DNA of 38,524 nucleotides from Candidatus Kapaibacterium sp. (GCA_025055755.1 JANWWF010000015.1:1-38524); one strand, 5' to 3'. Counted from the stretch's first letter, positions 1 through 8,020 are shown. Notes: generated by a model from the letters alone, not told the origin. Numbers and translations are program-made.

Positions 1-565
1 TACCCGTAGCCAGCCGGAGGGCAGGGACTGTTTTCCGCATGTCCGCATTGATGCGCCATCGCTCTTGCCGTCCGTTCGACCACACACTTTCGTACCACTG
101 AAAGCGTGCAAATGCTGCGCCAACACCAGCACTGACAAATGTCCGAAATTGCTCTCGCCAGGGTTCCCATTCAACGGTAAAGAGCACTGGCATCATCGTC
201 AAACGCAGGTCTTCTTCCAGTACGCGTTGTGGGGCATTCTGTGGAGTTCCTCGCTCGAGACTCTGCGCAAAGTACACATCGCTGCTGGCACCAAGACGAA
301 GCCCGCCGACGTCCACGAACACGACTGCTCCTGCGGTAAGCGGCACGTTGAAATCATTGCTCCGCAGACCTGTTGCCTGGCGGTAGCCCTCGAATAGCTG
401 GCTACTTCCGATACCCATCGCAATACCACCGCTTACGCCGAGCACAATCGGATAGCTTGGGCGTTGACCGTAAGCGCTACAGACAAGTACCACGCTACAA
501 AATACGCTTGCCCAGCAGCGACGCCACAATTTCGGCAGCAAACTGTGCAGTTGTGTTGCGCACAT
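1..565 (-). CDS. Outer-membrane beta-barrel-like protein (partial, C-terminus beyond window)
   Basis: A minus-strand frame stays open from position 565 to the window edge, about 188 residues, with no stop. Its N-terminus is a signal peptide: a basic stretch (KLWRRCW), a hydrophobic core (VFCSVVLVCSA) and a cleavage-like AYG-Q. After it come Gly-rich alternating segments (VLGVSGGIAMGIGSS, VFVDVGGLRLGASSDVYF, FVSAGVGAAFARFQWY) typical of short outer-membrane barrels. The start is uncertain. ATG at 565 lies inside arginase (71-base overlap), TTG at 541 would also keep the full signal peptide, and GTG at 493 would cut it away. The gene follows arginase on the same strand and is probably co-transcribed with it. 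No specific family was recognised; the barrel assignment rests on the signal peptide and strand pattern. Confidence 0.6.
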   Translation of the reverse strand, partial: MCATQLHSLLPKLWRRCWASVFCSVVLVCSAYGQRPSYPIVLGVSGGIAMGIGSSQLFEGYRQATGLRSNDFNVPLTAGAVVFVDVGGLRLGASSDVYFAQSLERGTPQNAPQRVLEEDLRLTMMPVLFTVEWEPWREQFRTFVSAGVGAAFARFQWYESVWSNGRQERWRINADMRKTVPALRLATG

Positions 566-1409
566 CTAAAATCGGATTGACTTCTGCAACGTCGAGTGAG
601 CCGACCATTTGCGAATCTGCAAGAATTTCCATCGCAAGGTGTGCCTCGCGGAAGGTCAAGCCACCAGAAACAGGAGTGCCCACGCCCGGCGCAAGCGACG
701 GATCAACGCTGTCCAGATCGAAGCTGACATGGACATGGTCAACTGTGCGACGGAATCGCTCGAGCACTTCTTCGATAATGGTGTGGATGCCACGTTTATC
801 AATTTCGGGCATAGCATAGACCATCATTGGCAGCCGTGCAATAAGCTCTCGTTCACCGGGGTCTACCGAGCGGATACCGATCAGGGCAACATGTTCCGGT
901 GCAACTTTAGGAGAAAAGCCGCCAACATTTGTCAAGCGATAATTGCCCATTCCCATTGCCACTGCCAAGGGCATTCCGTGAATGTTGCCCGACGGAGTTG
1001 TTTCCGGCGTATTCATATCGGCGTGAGCGTCTATCCACAGAAGTCCCAGTCGCTTGCCCTGCTGGCGGCAGTGCATACTGACGCCAGCCACTGAGCCTAT
1101 GCCCAACGAGTGATCGCCACCGAGCACAATGGGGAACGCACCATCGGCGAGCGCGTTGGCGACGCGAGCTGCCAGGAGCCGCGAAGCACGCACAATTTCA
1201 GGCAAATACTTGAGCTTTGGGTTCGCAATACGTTGGACTTCCTGCCCACGCACGGGAATGTCGCCGTCATCGCTGACGCGATGTCCTAATGCTTCGAGCA
1301 TGGAGGCTATCCCTGCGATGCGCAGCGCGCTCGGTCCCATATCCACACCTCGGCGCCCTGCCCCTAAGTCGCATGGGAAACCAATCAAACGCACGTGTTT
1401 GTTTTCCAT
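495..1409 (-). CDS. rocF: Arginase
   Basis: Arginase hydrolyses L-arginine to L-ornithine and urea in the cytoplasm using a binuclear Mn centre. The 304-residue protein has the full ureohydrolase signature: GGDHS with His100, DAHAD with Asp127, His129 and Asp131, and SFDLDSVDPS with Asp231 and Asp233. The N-terminal stretch with GAGRRGVDMGPSA is characteristic of true arginases rather than agmatinase or formimidoylglutamase. Length is normal for the family (about 300). The start is ATG at 1409 without an obvious Shine-Dalgarno sequence. It is divergent from pdxH across a 90-base gap, and an outer-membrane protein gene overlaps its 3' end. A class III aminotransferase of the acetylornithine/ornithine type lies 0.7 kb away, which fits ornithine metabolism, although it is on a separate transcript. 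Confidence 0.93.
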   Translation of the reverse strand: MENKHVRLIGFPCDLGAGRRGVDMGPSALRIAGIASMLEALGHRVSDDGDIPVRGQEVQRIANPKLKYLPEIVRASRLLAARVANALADGAFPIVLGGDHSLGIGSVAGVSMHCRQQGKRLGLLWIDAHADMNTPETTPSGNIHGMPLAVAMGMGNYRLTNVGGFSPKVAPEHVALIGIRSVDPGERELIARLPMMVYAMPEIDKRGIHTIIEEVLERFRRTVDHVHVSFDLDSVDPSLAPGVGTPVSGGLTFREAHLAMEILADSQMVGSLDVAEVNPILDVRNTTAQFAAEIVASLLGKRIL

Positions 1410-1468
1410 AGGCTGCTTGTCGCAATACCTTTTGCAAAATACAAGTCATCGTTCCACCAACGACGATG

Positions 1469-1476
1469 TAGTTTTG
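1469..1476 (+). promoter_or_regulatory. Bacteroidota-type -7 element upstream of pdxH
   Basis: TAGTTTTG matches the Bacteroidota -7 consensus TAnnTTTG in all fixed positions. It lies 24 bases before the pdxH ATG, which would give a leader of roughly 18 bases. No clear -33 TTG was found at the usual distance. A short inverted repeat (TCGTT/AACGA, five-base loop) lies just upstream at about 1449-1463. Confidence 0.45.
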
Positions 1477-1499
1477 TGTGATTTTTCGAGAGCGGACCT

Positions 1500-2150
1500 A
1501 TGCTCAGCACCAAGCAATTAGCAGCTATTCGACGGGAATACCGGCTGGCGCTGCTTGACGAGCACACCATCGCTGCTAATCCATTTGACCAACTTGAACG
1601 GTGGCTTACCGAAGCAATCAATGCAGGGCTTCCCGAACCGACCGCAATGGTCTTGGCAACAGTGACCCCAGAGGGTTCACCTGCTGCGCGTGTTGTTCTC
1701 CTGAAAGGGATCGAGGACGGAAAGCTTCATTTTTACACCAACATCGAAAGTCCGAAAGGTCAGCAGATTGCAGCGCATCCTCGCGTTGCGCTGGTGTTCT
1801 ACTGGGCTGAGCTGGAGCGGCAGGTTCGCATCGAAGGAATTGCAACCCTGCTCGACCGTGATACGGTGGCAGCATACTTTGCGACTCGTCCCCGTCCTGC
1901 CCAAATTGGTGCGTGGGCATCACGCCAGAGCAGTCCGCTGCCCTCGCGCCAAGTCTTGGAAGAAGCCGTTGCGCGCTATACTGAGCAGTTTGCTACCACT
2001 GAGCACATCCCACCGCCGCCATGGTGGGGCGGTTATGCCGTCGAGCCAGTAATGTTTGAGTTTTGGCAGGGACGCGAAAGCCGCCTCCACGACCGCTTCC
2101 GGTATGACCGTACTACCGATGGGTGGGTGCGGCAGCGGCTATCACCGTAG
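1500..2150 (+). CDS. pdxH: Pyridoxamine/pyridoxine 5'-phosphate oxidase
   Basis: This FMN enzyme oxidises pyridoxine or pyridoxamine 5'-phosphate to pyridoxal 5'-phosphate (PLP), the last step of vitamin B6 synthesis and salvage. The 216-residue length is typical. Family motifs run in order: the FMN-binding segments ARVVLLKG and FYTNIESPKGQQI, then ERQVRIEG, RPAQIGAWASRQS, and the C-terminal signature with PPPWWGGY, FWQGRESRLHDR and the final Arg-Leu-Ser-Pro. The start at 1500 follows a Bacteroidota-like promoter element. Its last 38 bases overlap the end of the convergent argD gene, whose product needs PLP. The family assignment is secure. Confidence 0.96.
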   Translation: MLSTKQLAAIRREYRLALLDEHTIAANPFDQLERWLTEAINAGLPEPTAMVLATVTPEGSPAARVVLLKGIEDGKLHFYTNIESPKGQQIAAHPRVALVFYWAELERQVRIEGIATLLDRDTVAAYFATRPRPAQIGAWASRQSSPLPSRQVLEEAVARYTEQFATTEHIPPPPWWGGYAVEPVMFEFWQGRESRLHDRFRYDRTTDGWVRQRLSP

Positions 2151-3333
2151 CACGCTCTGCTATTGCCTGGTACAGTCGAGCATAGGCAATTTCCCATTCC
2201 TCTTCCTGCAGTATTAGCGGCGGGAGCAAACGCAGCACAGTGGTTGCAGTCGCGTTTGTAATGACTCCTCGCTCAAGCAGTGCATCGCGCACGTGTGAGG
2301 CGTCTTCGTGCAGTTCCAGTCCGAGCATCATTCCCCGTCCACGCACGGACGCAATAAGCTGAGGGAACTCTGCTGCGCACTCTTCTAAGTCAGCCCGCAT
2401 GCGAGCGCCGAGCCGTTGGACATGCTCAAGAAGTCCGCGATCAAGTTCCTCAAGTACCACGCTTCCTGCTGCGCAGGCAAGGGGATTGCCCCCGTAGGTG
2501 GTACCATGCTGCCCCCGTTCCCACACGCCGACCAGGTGCGCATCGACCAAGACTGCGCCAAGCGGCAAGCCTCCGCCGATTGCCTTTGCTATCGTGACAA
2601 TATCTGGCCGAATGCCATAGCGCTCGAATGCGAAGAAATCTCCTGTTCTACCGCAGCCACTTTGCACTTCGTCGGCTATCAGGAGGAAGCCGTACTGCTG
2701 CCGAAGCGTCTCGATGCACTCGACAAATTCTGCTGTTGCCTCGACAATGCCTCCTTCCCCTTGCAGAAACTCCAGCCCTACTGCACAGGTGTTTTCGTCA
2801 ACAGCTGCCTCAAGTGCTGCTGGATCATTGTACGGCACAATACGAACGTTGGGGAGAAACGGTCCCATGCCGTCTTTGTACAGGGGCTTATCCATCGTTG
2901 AAAGAGCCCCATAGGTGCGGCCATGGAATCCGCCGCGAAAAGTGATGATGTCTCCCTTCTTACCGTGCAACGTTCCCCACCGCCGCGCGAGCTTGAGCGC
3001 TGCTTCCCATGATTCTGCTCCCGAGTTGGAATACAGCACCGCTGCATAGCCGGTGCGCTGGCATAACATCTCGGCAAGTTGTATTTGTGGCTCTTGGTAG
3101 TAGAGGTTCGATACGTGCATGTAGCGCTGCATTTGATGCCATACGGCGTCGAGGATCCGCGGGTGGCTGTGTCCAAGGGCATTGACGCCAATTCCAGCGA
3201 TAAGGTCCAAATAGCGCCTGCCGCTGGTATCGGTGATCCAGCAGCCCTCGGCATACGCAATAGCAATTGGCAGTCGGCGGTAGATGGGATAGAGCACGCG
3301 CTGCTCGCGGGCAATAAGCTCGCTTAGTGTCAT
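2113..3333 (-). CDS. argD: Acetylornithine/ornithine-type aminotransferase (class III, PLP)
   Basis: A class III PLP aminotransferase of 406 residues, most like ArgD, which interconverts N-acetylornithine and N-acetylglutamate semialdehyde in arginine synthesis. Motifs: YLDLIAGIGVNALGHSHP near the N-terminus, NSGAES around residue 103, FHGRTYGALS, LIADEVQSGCGRTG with the PLP-ring Asp221, and TIAKAIGGGLPLGA with the Schiff-base Lys250. The usual NSGAEANE appears as NSGAESWE. Ornithine or succinyl-diaminopimelate transaminase activity is possible, since arginase lies nearby and these families overlap in sequence. It is convergent with pdxH (38-base overlap) and divergent from fbp. A 19-base near-palindrome directly abuts the ATG. 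Confidence 0.88.
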   Translation of the reverse strand: MTLSELIAREQRVLYPIYRRLPIAIAYAEGCWITDTSGRRYLDLIAGIGVNALGHSHPRILDAVWHQMQRYMHVSNLYYQEPQIQLAEMLCQRTGYAAVLYSNSGAESWEAALKLARRWGTLHGKKGDIITFRGGFHGRTYGALSTMDKPLYKDGMGPFLPNVRIVPYNDPAALEAAVDENTCAVGLEFLQGEGGIVEATAEFVECIETLRQQYGFLLIADEVQSGCGRTGDFFAFERYGIRPDIVTIAKAIGGGLPLGAVLVDAHLVGVWERGQHGTTYGGNPLACAAGSVVLEELDRGLLEHVQRLGARMRADLEECAAEFPQLIASVRGRGMMLGLELHEDASHVRDALLERGVITNATATTVLRLLPPLILQEEEWEIAYARLYQAIAERATVIAAAAPTHR

Positions 3334-3352
3334 ACATTTGCTCGAGAAATGT
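3334..3352. promoter_or_regulatory. Near-palindrome abutting the argD start (possible operator)
   Basis: Arms ACATTT and AAATGT are perfectly complementary and separated by seven bases (GCTCGAG). The element touches the argD initiation codon on the minus strand, where a bound repressor or an RNA hairpin could affect expression. It does not match the ArgR box I know, so any regulator is unassigned. Confidence 0.25.
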
Positions 3353-3424
3353 GGTCATGCGAAACTACGGTGGCAACACAGCCAACAGGGCATCTGCTAC
3401 AGCACGGTGAAGGCAACATTATCC

Positions 3425-3432
3425 TATCTTTG
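3425..3432 (+). promoter_or_regulatory. Bacteroidota-type -7 element upstream of fbp
   Basis: TATCTTTG matches TAnnTTTG in all fixed positions. A transcript starting about 3438 would leave room for either the GTG at 3453 or the ATG at 3486 as translation start. No convincing -33 element was found. Confidence 0.4.
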
Positions 3433-3485
3433 CGCCCCGCACCTGAAGCAGTGTGCACCGGGATACTAACGACGCTCCAGATGGC

Positions 3486-4517
3486 ATGCAACCGAAGCTT
3501 ATCACCATTGAGCGGCACATCGCCGAGCAACAGCGACAATTTCCCCAGGCAACGGGCGAGTTCTCCCGTATCCTCCGTGATCTGACGCTTGCGCTGCGCA
3601 TCATTGCTCGCGACGTGCGGCGTGCGGGACTGATGGACCTGCTTGGCTCCACACGAGTGGTGAACATCCACGGCGAGGAAGTCCGCAAGCTCGATGAACT
3701 GGCGCACGATGTCATCTTCCGCGCAATGGACCATGGGGGTCACCTGTGCGTGATGGCATCGGAAGAGGCGGAAGGTCTTATCCACATTCCCTCGAATTAT
3801 CGTCGGGGCAAGTACGTGATGGTGTTCGATCCGCTCGATGGTTCCTCGAACATTGATGCTAACATCACCATCGGAACGATCTTTTCGATCTACCGCCGAC
3901 TCGATGAATCACTCGATACCCCAGGCACCATCGAGGACATCTTGCAACCAGGCTACAAGCAAGTCTGTGCCGGCTACGCAGTCTATGGCAGTAGCACGCA
4001 GCTGGTGTACACAACCGGCATGGGCGTCGATGTGTTCACGTTCGATCCGACGATTGGGGAGTTTTTGCTCTCGCATCCGCAGGTGCGCATTCCACCACGT
4101 GGCTCGATCTACAGCATCAACGAGGGAAGCTACTACCTTTGGGATGAACGTCTGCAGCAGTACATCGAATACCTCAAGACGCCGTCCGCAGATAGGCGGC
4201 GTCCGTACTCGCTCCGCTACGTTGGCACAGCAGTAGCGGATGTGCATCGGACGCTCTTTTATGGAGGCATTTTCATGTATCCGGGCAATAAGAAAGCGCC
4301 CGAAGGCAAACTGCGCCTTATCTACGAGGTCAATCCGCTGGCAAAGATCATCACCGAAGCAGGGGGGCGCGCTTCGACTGGTTGCTGCGACGTTCTTCAC
4401 ATTCAGCCAACAGACATTCATCAGCGCACACCAGTGTTCATGGGAAGTAGCGAGGACGTTACCGAGCTGGAGCAGTTCCTCCGCGGCGAGCATCCGTTTC
4501 AACTAAGCAATGCATAA
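3486..4517 (+). CDS. fbp: Fructose-1,6-bisphosphatase class I
   Basis: Hydrolyses fructose 1,6-bisphosphate to fructose 6-phosphate, a key gluconeogenic step. From ATG 3486 the protein has 343 residues, normal for class I enzymes. Diagnostic motifs are MASEE, the metal-binding FDPLDGSSNID followed by GTIFSIYR, the substrate-binding RYVGTAVADVHRTLFYGGIF, and RLIYEVNPLAKIITEAGG near the C-terminus. An in-frame GTG at 3453 would add eleven residues. I prefer the ATG because homologous sequence begins with its QPKLITIE segment. The stop codon overlaps the start of the next gene by eight bases, so the flippase-like gene is probably translated from the same mRNA although unrelated in function. Confidence 0.96.
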   Translation: MQPKLITIERHIAEQQRQFPQATGEFSRILRDLTLALRIIARDVRRAGLMDLLGSTRVVNIHGEEVRKLDELAHDVIFRAMDHGGHLCVMASEEAEGLIHIPSNYRRGKYVMVFDPLDGSSNIDANITIGTIFSIYRRLDESLDTPGTIEDILQPGYKQVCAGYAVYGSSTQLVYTTGMGVDVFTFDPTIGEFLLSHPQVRIPPRGSIYSINEGSYYLWDERLQQYIEYLKTPSADRRRPYSLRYVGTAVADVHRTLFYGGIFMYPGNKKAPEGKLRLIYEVNPLAKIITEAGGRASTGCCDVLHIQPTDIHQRTPVFMGSSEDVTELEQFLRGEHPFQLSNA

Positions 4518-5928
4518 TCCATTTCGACAGCTTGCCCGAGATTCTGCGATCTACGGGCTGAGCACTGTCATCCAGCGACTGCTGACCTTCCTTCTTACGC
4601 CGCTCTACACTAACATTCTTGCGCCCAGCGAACTGGGGGATGTTGCGCAGCTGTACTCCCTGATGGCACTGGTGACAGTGCTTACAACACTTGGCTTTGA
4701 GCCAGCGTTCATGCGGTATTGGGCAGAGCGGGACGACCGCACGCGCGTTTTTACGCATGCCTTCGCTGCCACAACAGTCGTAGCAGCTGCCATAGTAGTG
4801 CTTGGCGCAGGCGGAGCAGGGATTATCAGCCGTGGAATAGCGCTTTCCTCTCCGCGAGCAGAGCTCCTTGTGTGCATGGCATGTGCTATCGTTGCTTTTG
4901 ATGCCGTTGCAGCAATTCCCTTTGCCCTGCTTCGGATGGAGCGCCGCGCGCTGCTCTTTGCTCTGGTGCGTGTGACTGTTGTTGCCGTCAATGTTGCACT
5001 CAATGTTGTGTTCGTTGCATACTGGCGATGGGGAGTCGAGGGTGTACTGATGGCAGGAGTTGCTGCATCGTTGCTGTCGGTTGTGTTGCTACTGCCGATA
5101 TGCGTGCGCTATTTCGAATGGCGATATGATGGACATCTCCTTGGCGCCCTCCTGCGGTTTGGATTGCCTACTGTTCCTGCGGCTTTTGCTGCGATGGTTG
5201 TGCAGGTTGCCGATCGCCCAATTCTCGGCTGGATCGCTGGTCCCGATGCAGTGGGCATCTACAATGCGAACTATCGTCTGGCAATTCCCATGATGCTAGC
5301 GGTATCGGTGTACGAGACAGCGTGGCGCCCGCTCTACTTGCAGCATGCATCGCAACACCATGGGCATACACTCTTGGCGCGCGCTCTGCGGTACTACTTG
5401 GCGGCAGCAGTCGTGCTTTATGCCGTCGTAGCTGCATTCATTGGGGATGTTGTCGCTATCCCTATCGGGAAAGGACACCTTATCGGTGCACAGTATTGGA
5501 GCGGGCTTGGAATTGTGCCAGTGGTGATGGCAGGATACCTTGTGCTTGGAATTACAACAACAGTTGCAGCTGGCATACACATTACCAAGCGTACAGAGTA
5601 TTTGCCTCTAACGCAGGGGGCTGCTGCAGGAGCAAATGTTGTGCTCAATTTTGTGCTCATCCCATTGCTGGGCTACATGGGTGCTGCATGGGCAACTGTT
5701 GGTGCCTATGTGGTCGGAGCAATGGCAACGGTGGTCATTTGTCAGCGAATCTATCCGGTGCGGTATGGATGGGGAGAGGTATTGGTTGCGCTGGCAACGT
5801 GTGGAGTTGTTGCATGGACGCTCCACCTTCTGCCGCAGCAAGGGGCAATCGGTGTGAAAAGTCTGTGCGTCGGAGGAGCAGGAATCGTCGCAGGGTGGCT
5901 GTACCTGAAGGCTCACCGGTCGGAGTAA
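4510..5928 (+). CDS. Polysaccharide/lipid flippase-like membrane protein (MOP superfamily)
   Basis: A 472-residue polytopic membrane protein with roughly 12-14 hydrophobic segments along its whole length. The N-terminus resembles O-antigen/polysaccharide flippases: a short basic start, SAIYGLSTVIQRLLTFLLTPLYTNIL, then PSELGDVAQLYSLMALV. Later segments such as GLPTVPAAFAAMVVQVADRPILGWIAGPDAVGIYNANYRLA and a helix ending ANVVLNFVLIPLLGYMGAAWATV match the repeat pattern of the family (Wzx/RfbX type, MOP superfamily). Such proteins move lipid-linked glycans across the inner membrane; the substrate cannot be told from sequence. No glycosyltransferases are nearby. It overlaps fbp by eight bases and ends about 250 bases before the envelope operon. 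Confidence 0.85.
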   Translation: MHNPFRQLARDSAIYGLSTVIQRLLTFLLTPLYTNILAPSELGDVAQLYSLMALVTVLTTLGFEPAFMRYWAERDDRTRVFTHAFAATTVVAAAIVVLGAGGAGIISRGIALSSPRAELLVCMACAIVAFDAVAAIPFALLRMERRALLFALVRVTVVAVNVALNVVFVAYWRWGVEGVLMAGVAASLLSVVLLLPICVRYFEWRYDGHLLGALLRFGLPTVPAAFAAMVVQVADRPILGWIAGPDAVGIYNANYRLAIPMMLAVSVYETAWRPLYLQHASQHHGHTLLARALRYYLAAAVVLYAVVAAFIGDVVAIPIGKGHLIGAQYWSGLGIVPVVMAGYLVLGITTTVAAGIHITKRTEYLPLTQGAAAGANVVLNFVLIPLLGYMGAAWATVGAYVVGAMATVVICQRIYPVRYGWGEVLVALATCGVVAWTLHLLPQQGAIGVKSLCVGGAGIVAGWLYLKAHRSE

Positions 5929-6177
5929 ATCCCACCGCATAGTCTATTGCCTTAGCCAGTGCGCGAAGTTCTATGCGTAGAGGGAGCGTTGCTCCCTGCG
6001 CTTTGCTCCTTTGCAAGTAGGTGCTGCCGAAGATTGGAGCACAAGCATTAGCGCTTTCGCAGAAGAAAATCCCTTCCACCGAAGAGAACCTTCTCTTTCA
6101 ATACCAGAGTGCTGCTCTGGAAGTCTTATAGCTCCTGGTATTGCTGCAGCAATTGTTGAACCATTGGAGGTATGCGT
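5929..6177 (+). promoter_or_regulatory. Largest intergenic gap: two hairpins and a 14-base palindrome before the envelope operon
   Basis: No coding frame is convincing here. Three structured elements are visible. AGGGAGC/GCTCCCT (5981-5997, three-base loop) is a stable hairpin without a T-run and may end flippase transcription. CCAGAG/CTCTGG (6104-6120, five-base loop) is a second hairpin. ATTGCTGCAGCAAT (6140-6153) is a perfect palindrome 24 bases before the preferred start of the next gene and could be an operator. A GGAGG Shine-Dalgarno sequence sits at 6166-6170. No TAnnTTTG element was found. Confidence 0.35.
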
Positions 6178-6759
6178 ATGCGATGGTTGATACTGATTGT
6201 CGCGGTCCCGTTGGTTGCTCGAGCGCAATGGTTTGTCGGGGCTGGACCGCTGCACTATCGTCCCGAAAGTGCAGACTACCGCGCTGTGAATCGCCCAGCT
6301 TGGGGCGGGACGGTTCTATTGATGTCGCGTCAGTACTGCCATTGGTGGTACGGTGCGCGGTTGGAGTATTCGCCTCTTTCGCTTTCGCCCTCGCGTCCGA
6401 CCGATCGGCATGGCTATACGGACGCTGCTTTTGTTGCAGGGGAGCTGCGCTGGTTTCCCTGGATGCCGACCAGCGTTCCTCTCTATGGCAGCATAGCACT
6501 TGGGCTTAGCACGATAGCGACCTCACCATCACGCGATCTTCCCAGCCGGCGAGCAGGAGGCAGTATGGGATTCGGCTACAGTGTTGGCATTGGGGGTGTG
6601 CTCTTCTACGATTCTCCCTGCTGCGGATGGTGGCTGGATGTGGCACTCCGCTATCACGCTCCAAATGCTATCGCTCGCAGTAAGTACCGCCCTGTGCTGA
6701 GTTCTGTAGAAGCTCTTGTGACGTTCAACTATGGTTTGGGAGGCAGTAATGAAAAGTAA
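6178..6759 (+). CDS. Small outer-membrane beta-barrel-like protein
   Basis: A 193-residue protein with a clear signal peptide (MRWLILIVAVPLVARAQ, cleavage after ARA) and strand-like segments rich in Gly, Tyr and Trp, ending in ALVTFNYGLGG. This suggests a small eight-stranded-type outer-membrane barrel. The Shine-Dalgarno GGAGG at 6166-6170 is only one base from an upstream ATG (6172) but seven from the ATG at 6178, so 6178 is chosen. A Cys-Cys pair (SPCCGWW) lies in the C-terminal third. It overlaps the next gene by 11 bases and is the first gene of a three-gene envelope operon. No named family was recognised. Confidence 0.65.
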   Translation: MRWLILIVAVPLVARAQWFVGAGPLHYRPESADYRAVNRPAWGGTVLLMSRQYCHWWYGARLEYSPLSLSPSRPTDRHGYTDAAFVAGELRWFPWMPTSVPLYGSIALGLSTIATSPSRDLPSRRAGGSMGFGYSVGIGGVLFYDSPCCGWWLDVALRYHAPNAIARSKYRPVLSSVEALVTFNYGLGGSNEK

Positions 6760-8020
6760 GTGGCATCTTGCAATCATCCTTGCCGTAGTAGGATGGGGCT
6801 GCGGTTCTTCGCAATCTCTTGTCCGATACGACGATGCACTTGATATTCGTCCCGAGCGGCAGTTTTTCTACGAAACAGCACCGTGCGTGTGCGATGAAAC
6901 TGGTTCGACACGGCGTGATGGGCGGACGTTGCGGGGAACTGTCGTGGAAATGGTTATCCGTGCGCGCCGTGATAGCGCAGGGACGGTACGGAATGACACA
7001 CACTTTGTGTTCCTCTCACGCTGTGCCCCTGAGCGGCGAGAGTGTCTGGAACTCATCCCACTGGCGGATGTCGTGCTCCCTGCACAACAGCAAGGCATGG
7101 TACGCAATGAGTATGACAACAAAAACCGCGTCCGTTCATACAACACAGTCACGGGTATTCCCCAGATACGGGATGTGCCTGTGCGCACTGTCGGCTGTGA
7201 TTGTGATCCGCTTGATCTACAGCTTGGGTTACGGCTACCATCGTGGCGATTGCAATGTCCCGAGCGCAACTGCTCGTGGTACTTTGTCGAGCTGCGAGCT
7301 ATTCCGGCTCTATTCTCCTACACTGACTGGGTGGACCGATCCATTTCGGAAGAGCGGCGATCCTTTGCGGCTGAGATTGCGGCAGGGATTCGCATTGGAC
7401 TTACCGCGAATATGCGCCGCCGTGAGGGCGCAAAGCCCTGCGACGAAGAACCTGCCATCGACGAGGACTACCAGCTTGCTCTTCGCACCGATTACTGCTA
7501 TCGGTGGGGAATTGGACTTGCCTTCACCACTGGCACGCGAGCATACAACATGTTCAGCGCTACGCCTCCCGAAGACTTCAATCGCCCGGTTTTAGCACTT
7601 CATGTGCGCTACAACTTCGACCGTACTGTTGCGTGTATGCGCCCGTTTGTCTATGGACAGATCGGAACTGCACTCGATCGGCTAACGATGAACCTTTGGC
7701 GCTTTTCCCTCCGTCTCGACGACGAGCAAGAGCGCCGCATTGCAGAGCTGGACTCGCTCATTGCCGATTGTGGTATTCGCCTGCCAGGCTTGAATCTGGT
7801 AGTGCCCTCCTACTCACTCCGCATGAATGCATCGGCACCTCCACTCACCTTTGGTATCGGGGCGGGAGTGGAGATTCCTCTCAACGCATGGATGGATCTG
7901 GGCATTGACCTTGGCTACCGCTCGCTCGGCATTGGCGATGAACTCCTCTACGACGGGAGAAGCATCCCGCAAGGACGGCGAATAGGTCTATGGCGTTTGC
8001 GTGTTGGTCTCACCTTCTGA
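6749..8020 (+). CDS. Cys-rich putative lipoprotein with C-terminal barrel-like region
   Basis: A 423-residue protein starting at ATG 6749, five bases after a GGGAGG Shine-Dalgarno sequence; a longer start at 6731 lacks one. The N-terminus is a lipoprotein-like signal (WHLAIILAVVGWGC) with a slightly unusual lipobox, so acylation is likely but not certain. Thirteen cysteines are present, many paired: CVC, C-x6-C, CDC and C-x4-C in the first half. That is unusual for an envelope protein of this size. The second half alternates in a barrel-like way (FGIGAGVEIP, MDLGIDLGYRSLGIG) and ends in WRLRVGLTF, a typical terminal strand with final Phe. It is coupled to the upstream small barrel and followed 14 bases later by the PD40 lipoprotein. 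Function unknown. Confidence 0.6.
   Translation: MKSKWHLAIILAVVGWGCGSSQSLVRYDDALDIRPERQFFYETAPCVCDETGSTRRDGRTLRGTVVEMVIRARRDSAGTVRNDTHFVFLSRCAPERRECLELIPLADVVLPAQQQGMVRNEYDNKNRVRSYNTVTGIPQIRDVPVRTVGCDCDPLDLQLGLRLPSWRLQCPERNCSWYFVELRAIPALFSYTDWVDRSISEERRSFAAEIAAGIRIGLTANMRRREGAKPCDEEPAIDEDYQLALRTDYCYRWGIGLAFTTGTRAYNMFSATPPEDFNRPVLALHVRYNFDRTVACMRPFVYGQIGTALDRLTMNLWRFSLRLDDEQERRIAELDSLIADCGIRLPGLNLVVPSYSLRMNASAPPLTFGIGAGVEIPLNAWMDLGIDLGYRSLGIGDELLYDGRSIPQGRRIGLWRLRVGLTF

Noticed and set aside
609-1094. Plus-strand open frame of 161 codons inside arginase
   Set aside because: Lies entirely within the highly conserved arginase gene on the other strand; the product has no recognisable domain.
3778-3786. 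A perfect DnaA box TTATCCACA
   Set aside because: It is a single copy inside the fbp coding sequence with no neighbouring boxes or AT-rich region, so it is not evidence of an origin.
6819-7595. Plus-strand 258-codon frame within the Cys-rich lipoprotein gene
   Set aside because: Same-strand shadow frame; the other frame has the signal peptide, Shine-Dalgarno sequence and barrel pattern.
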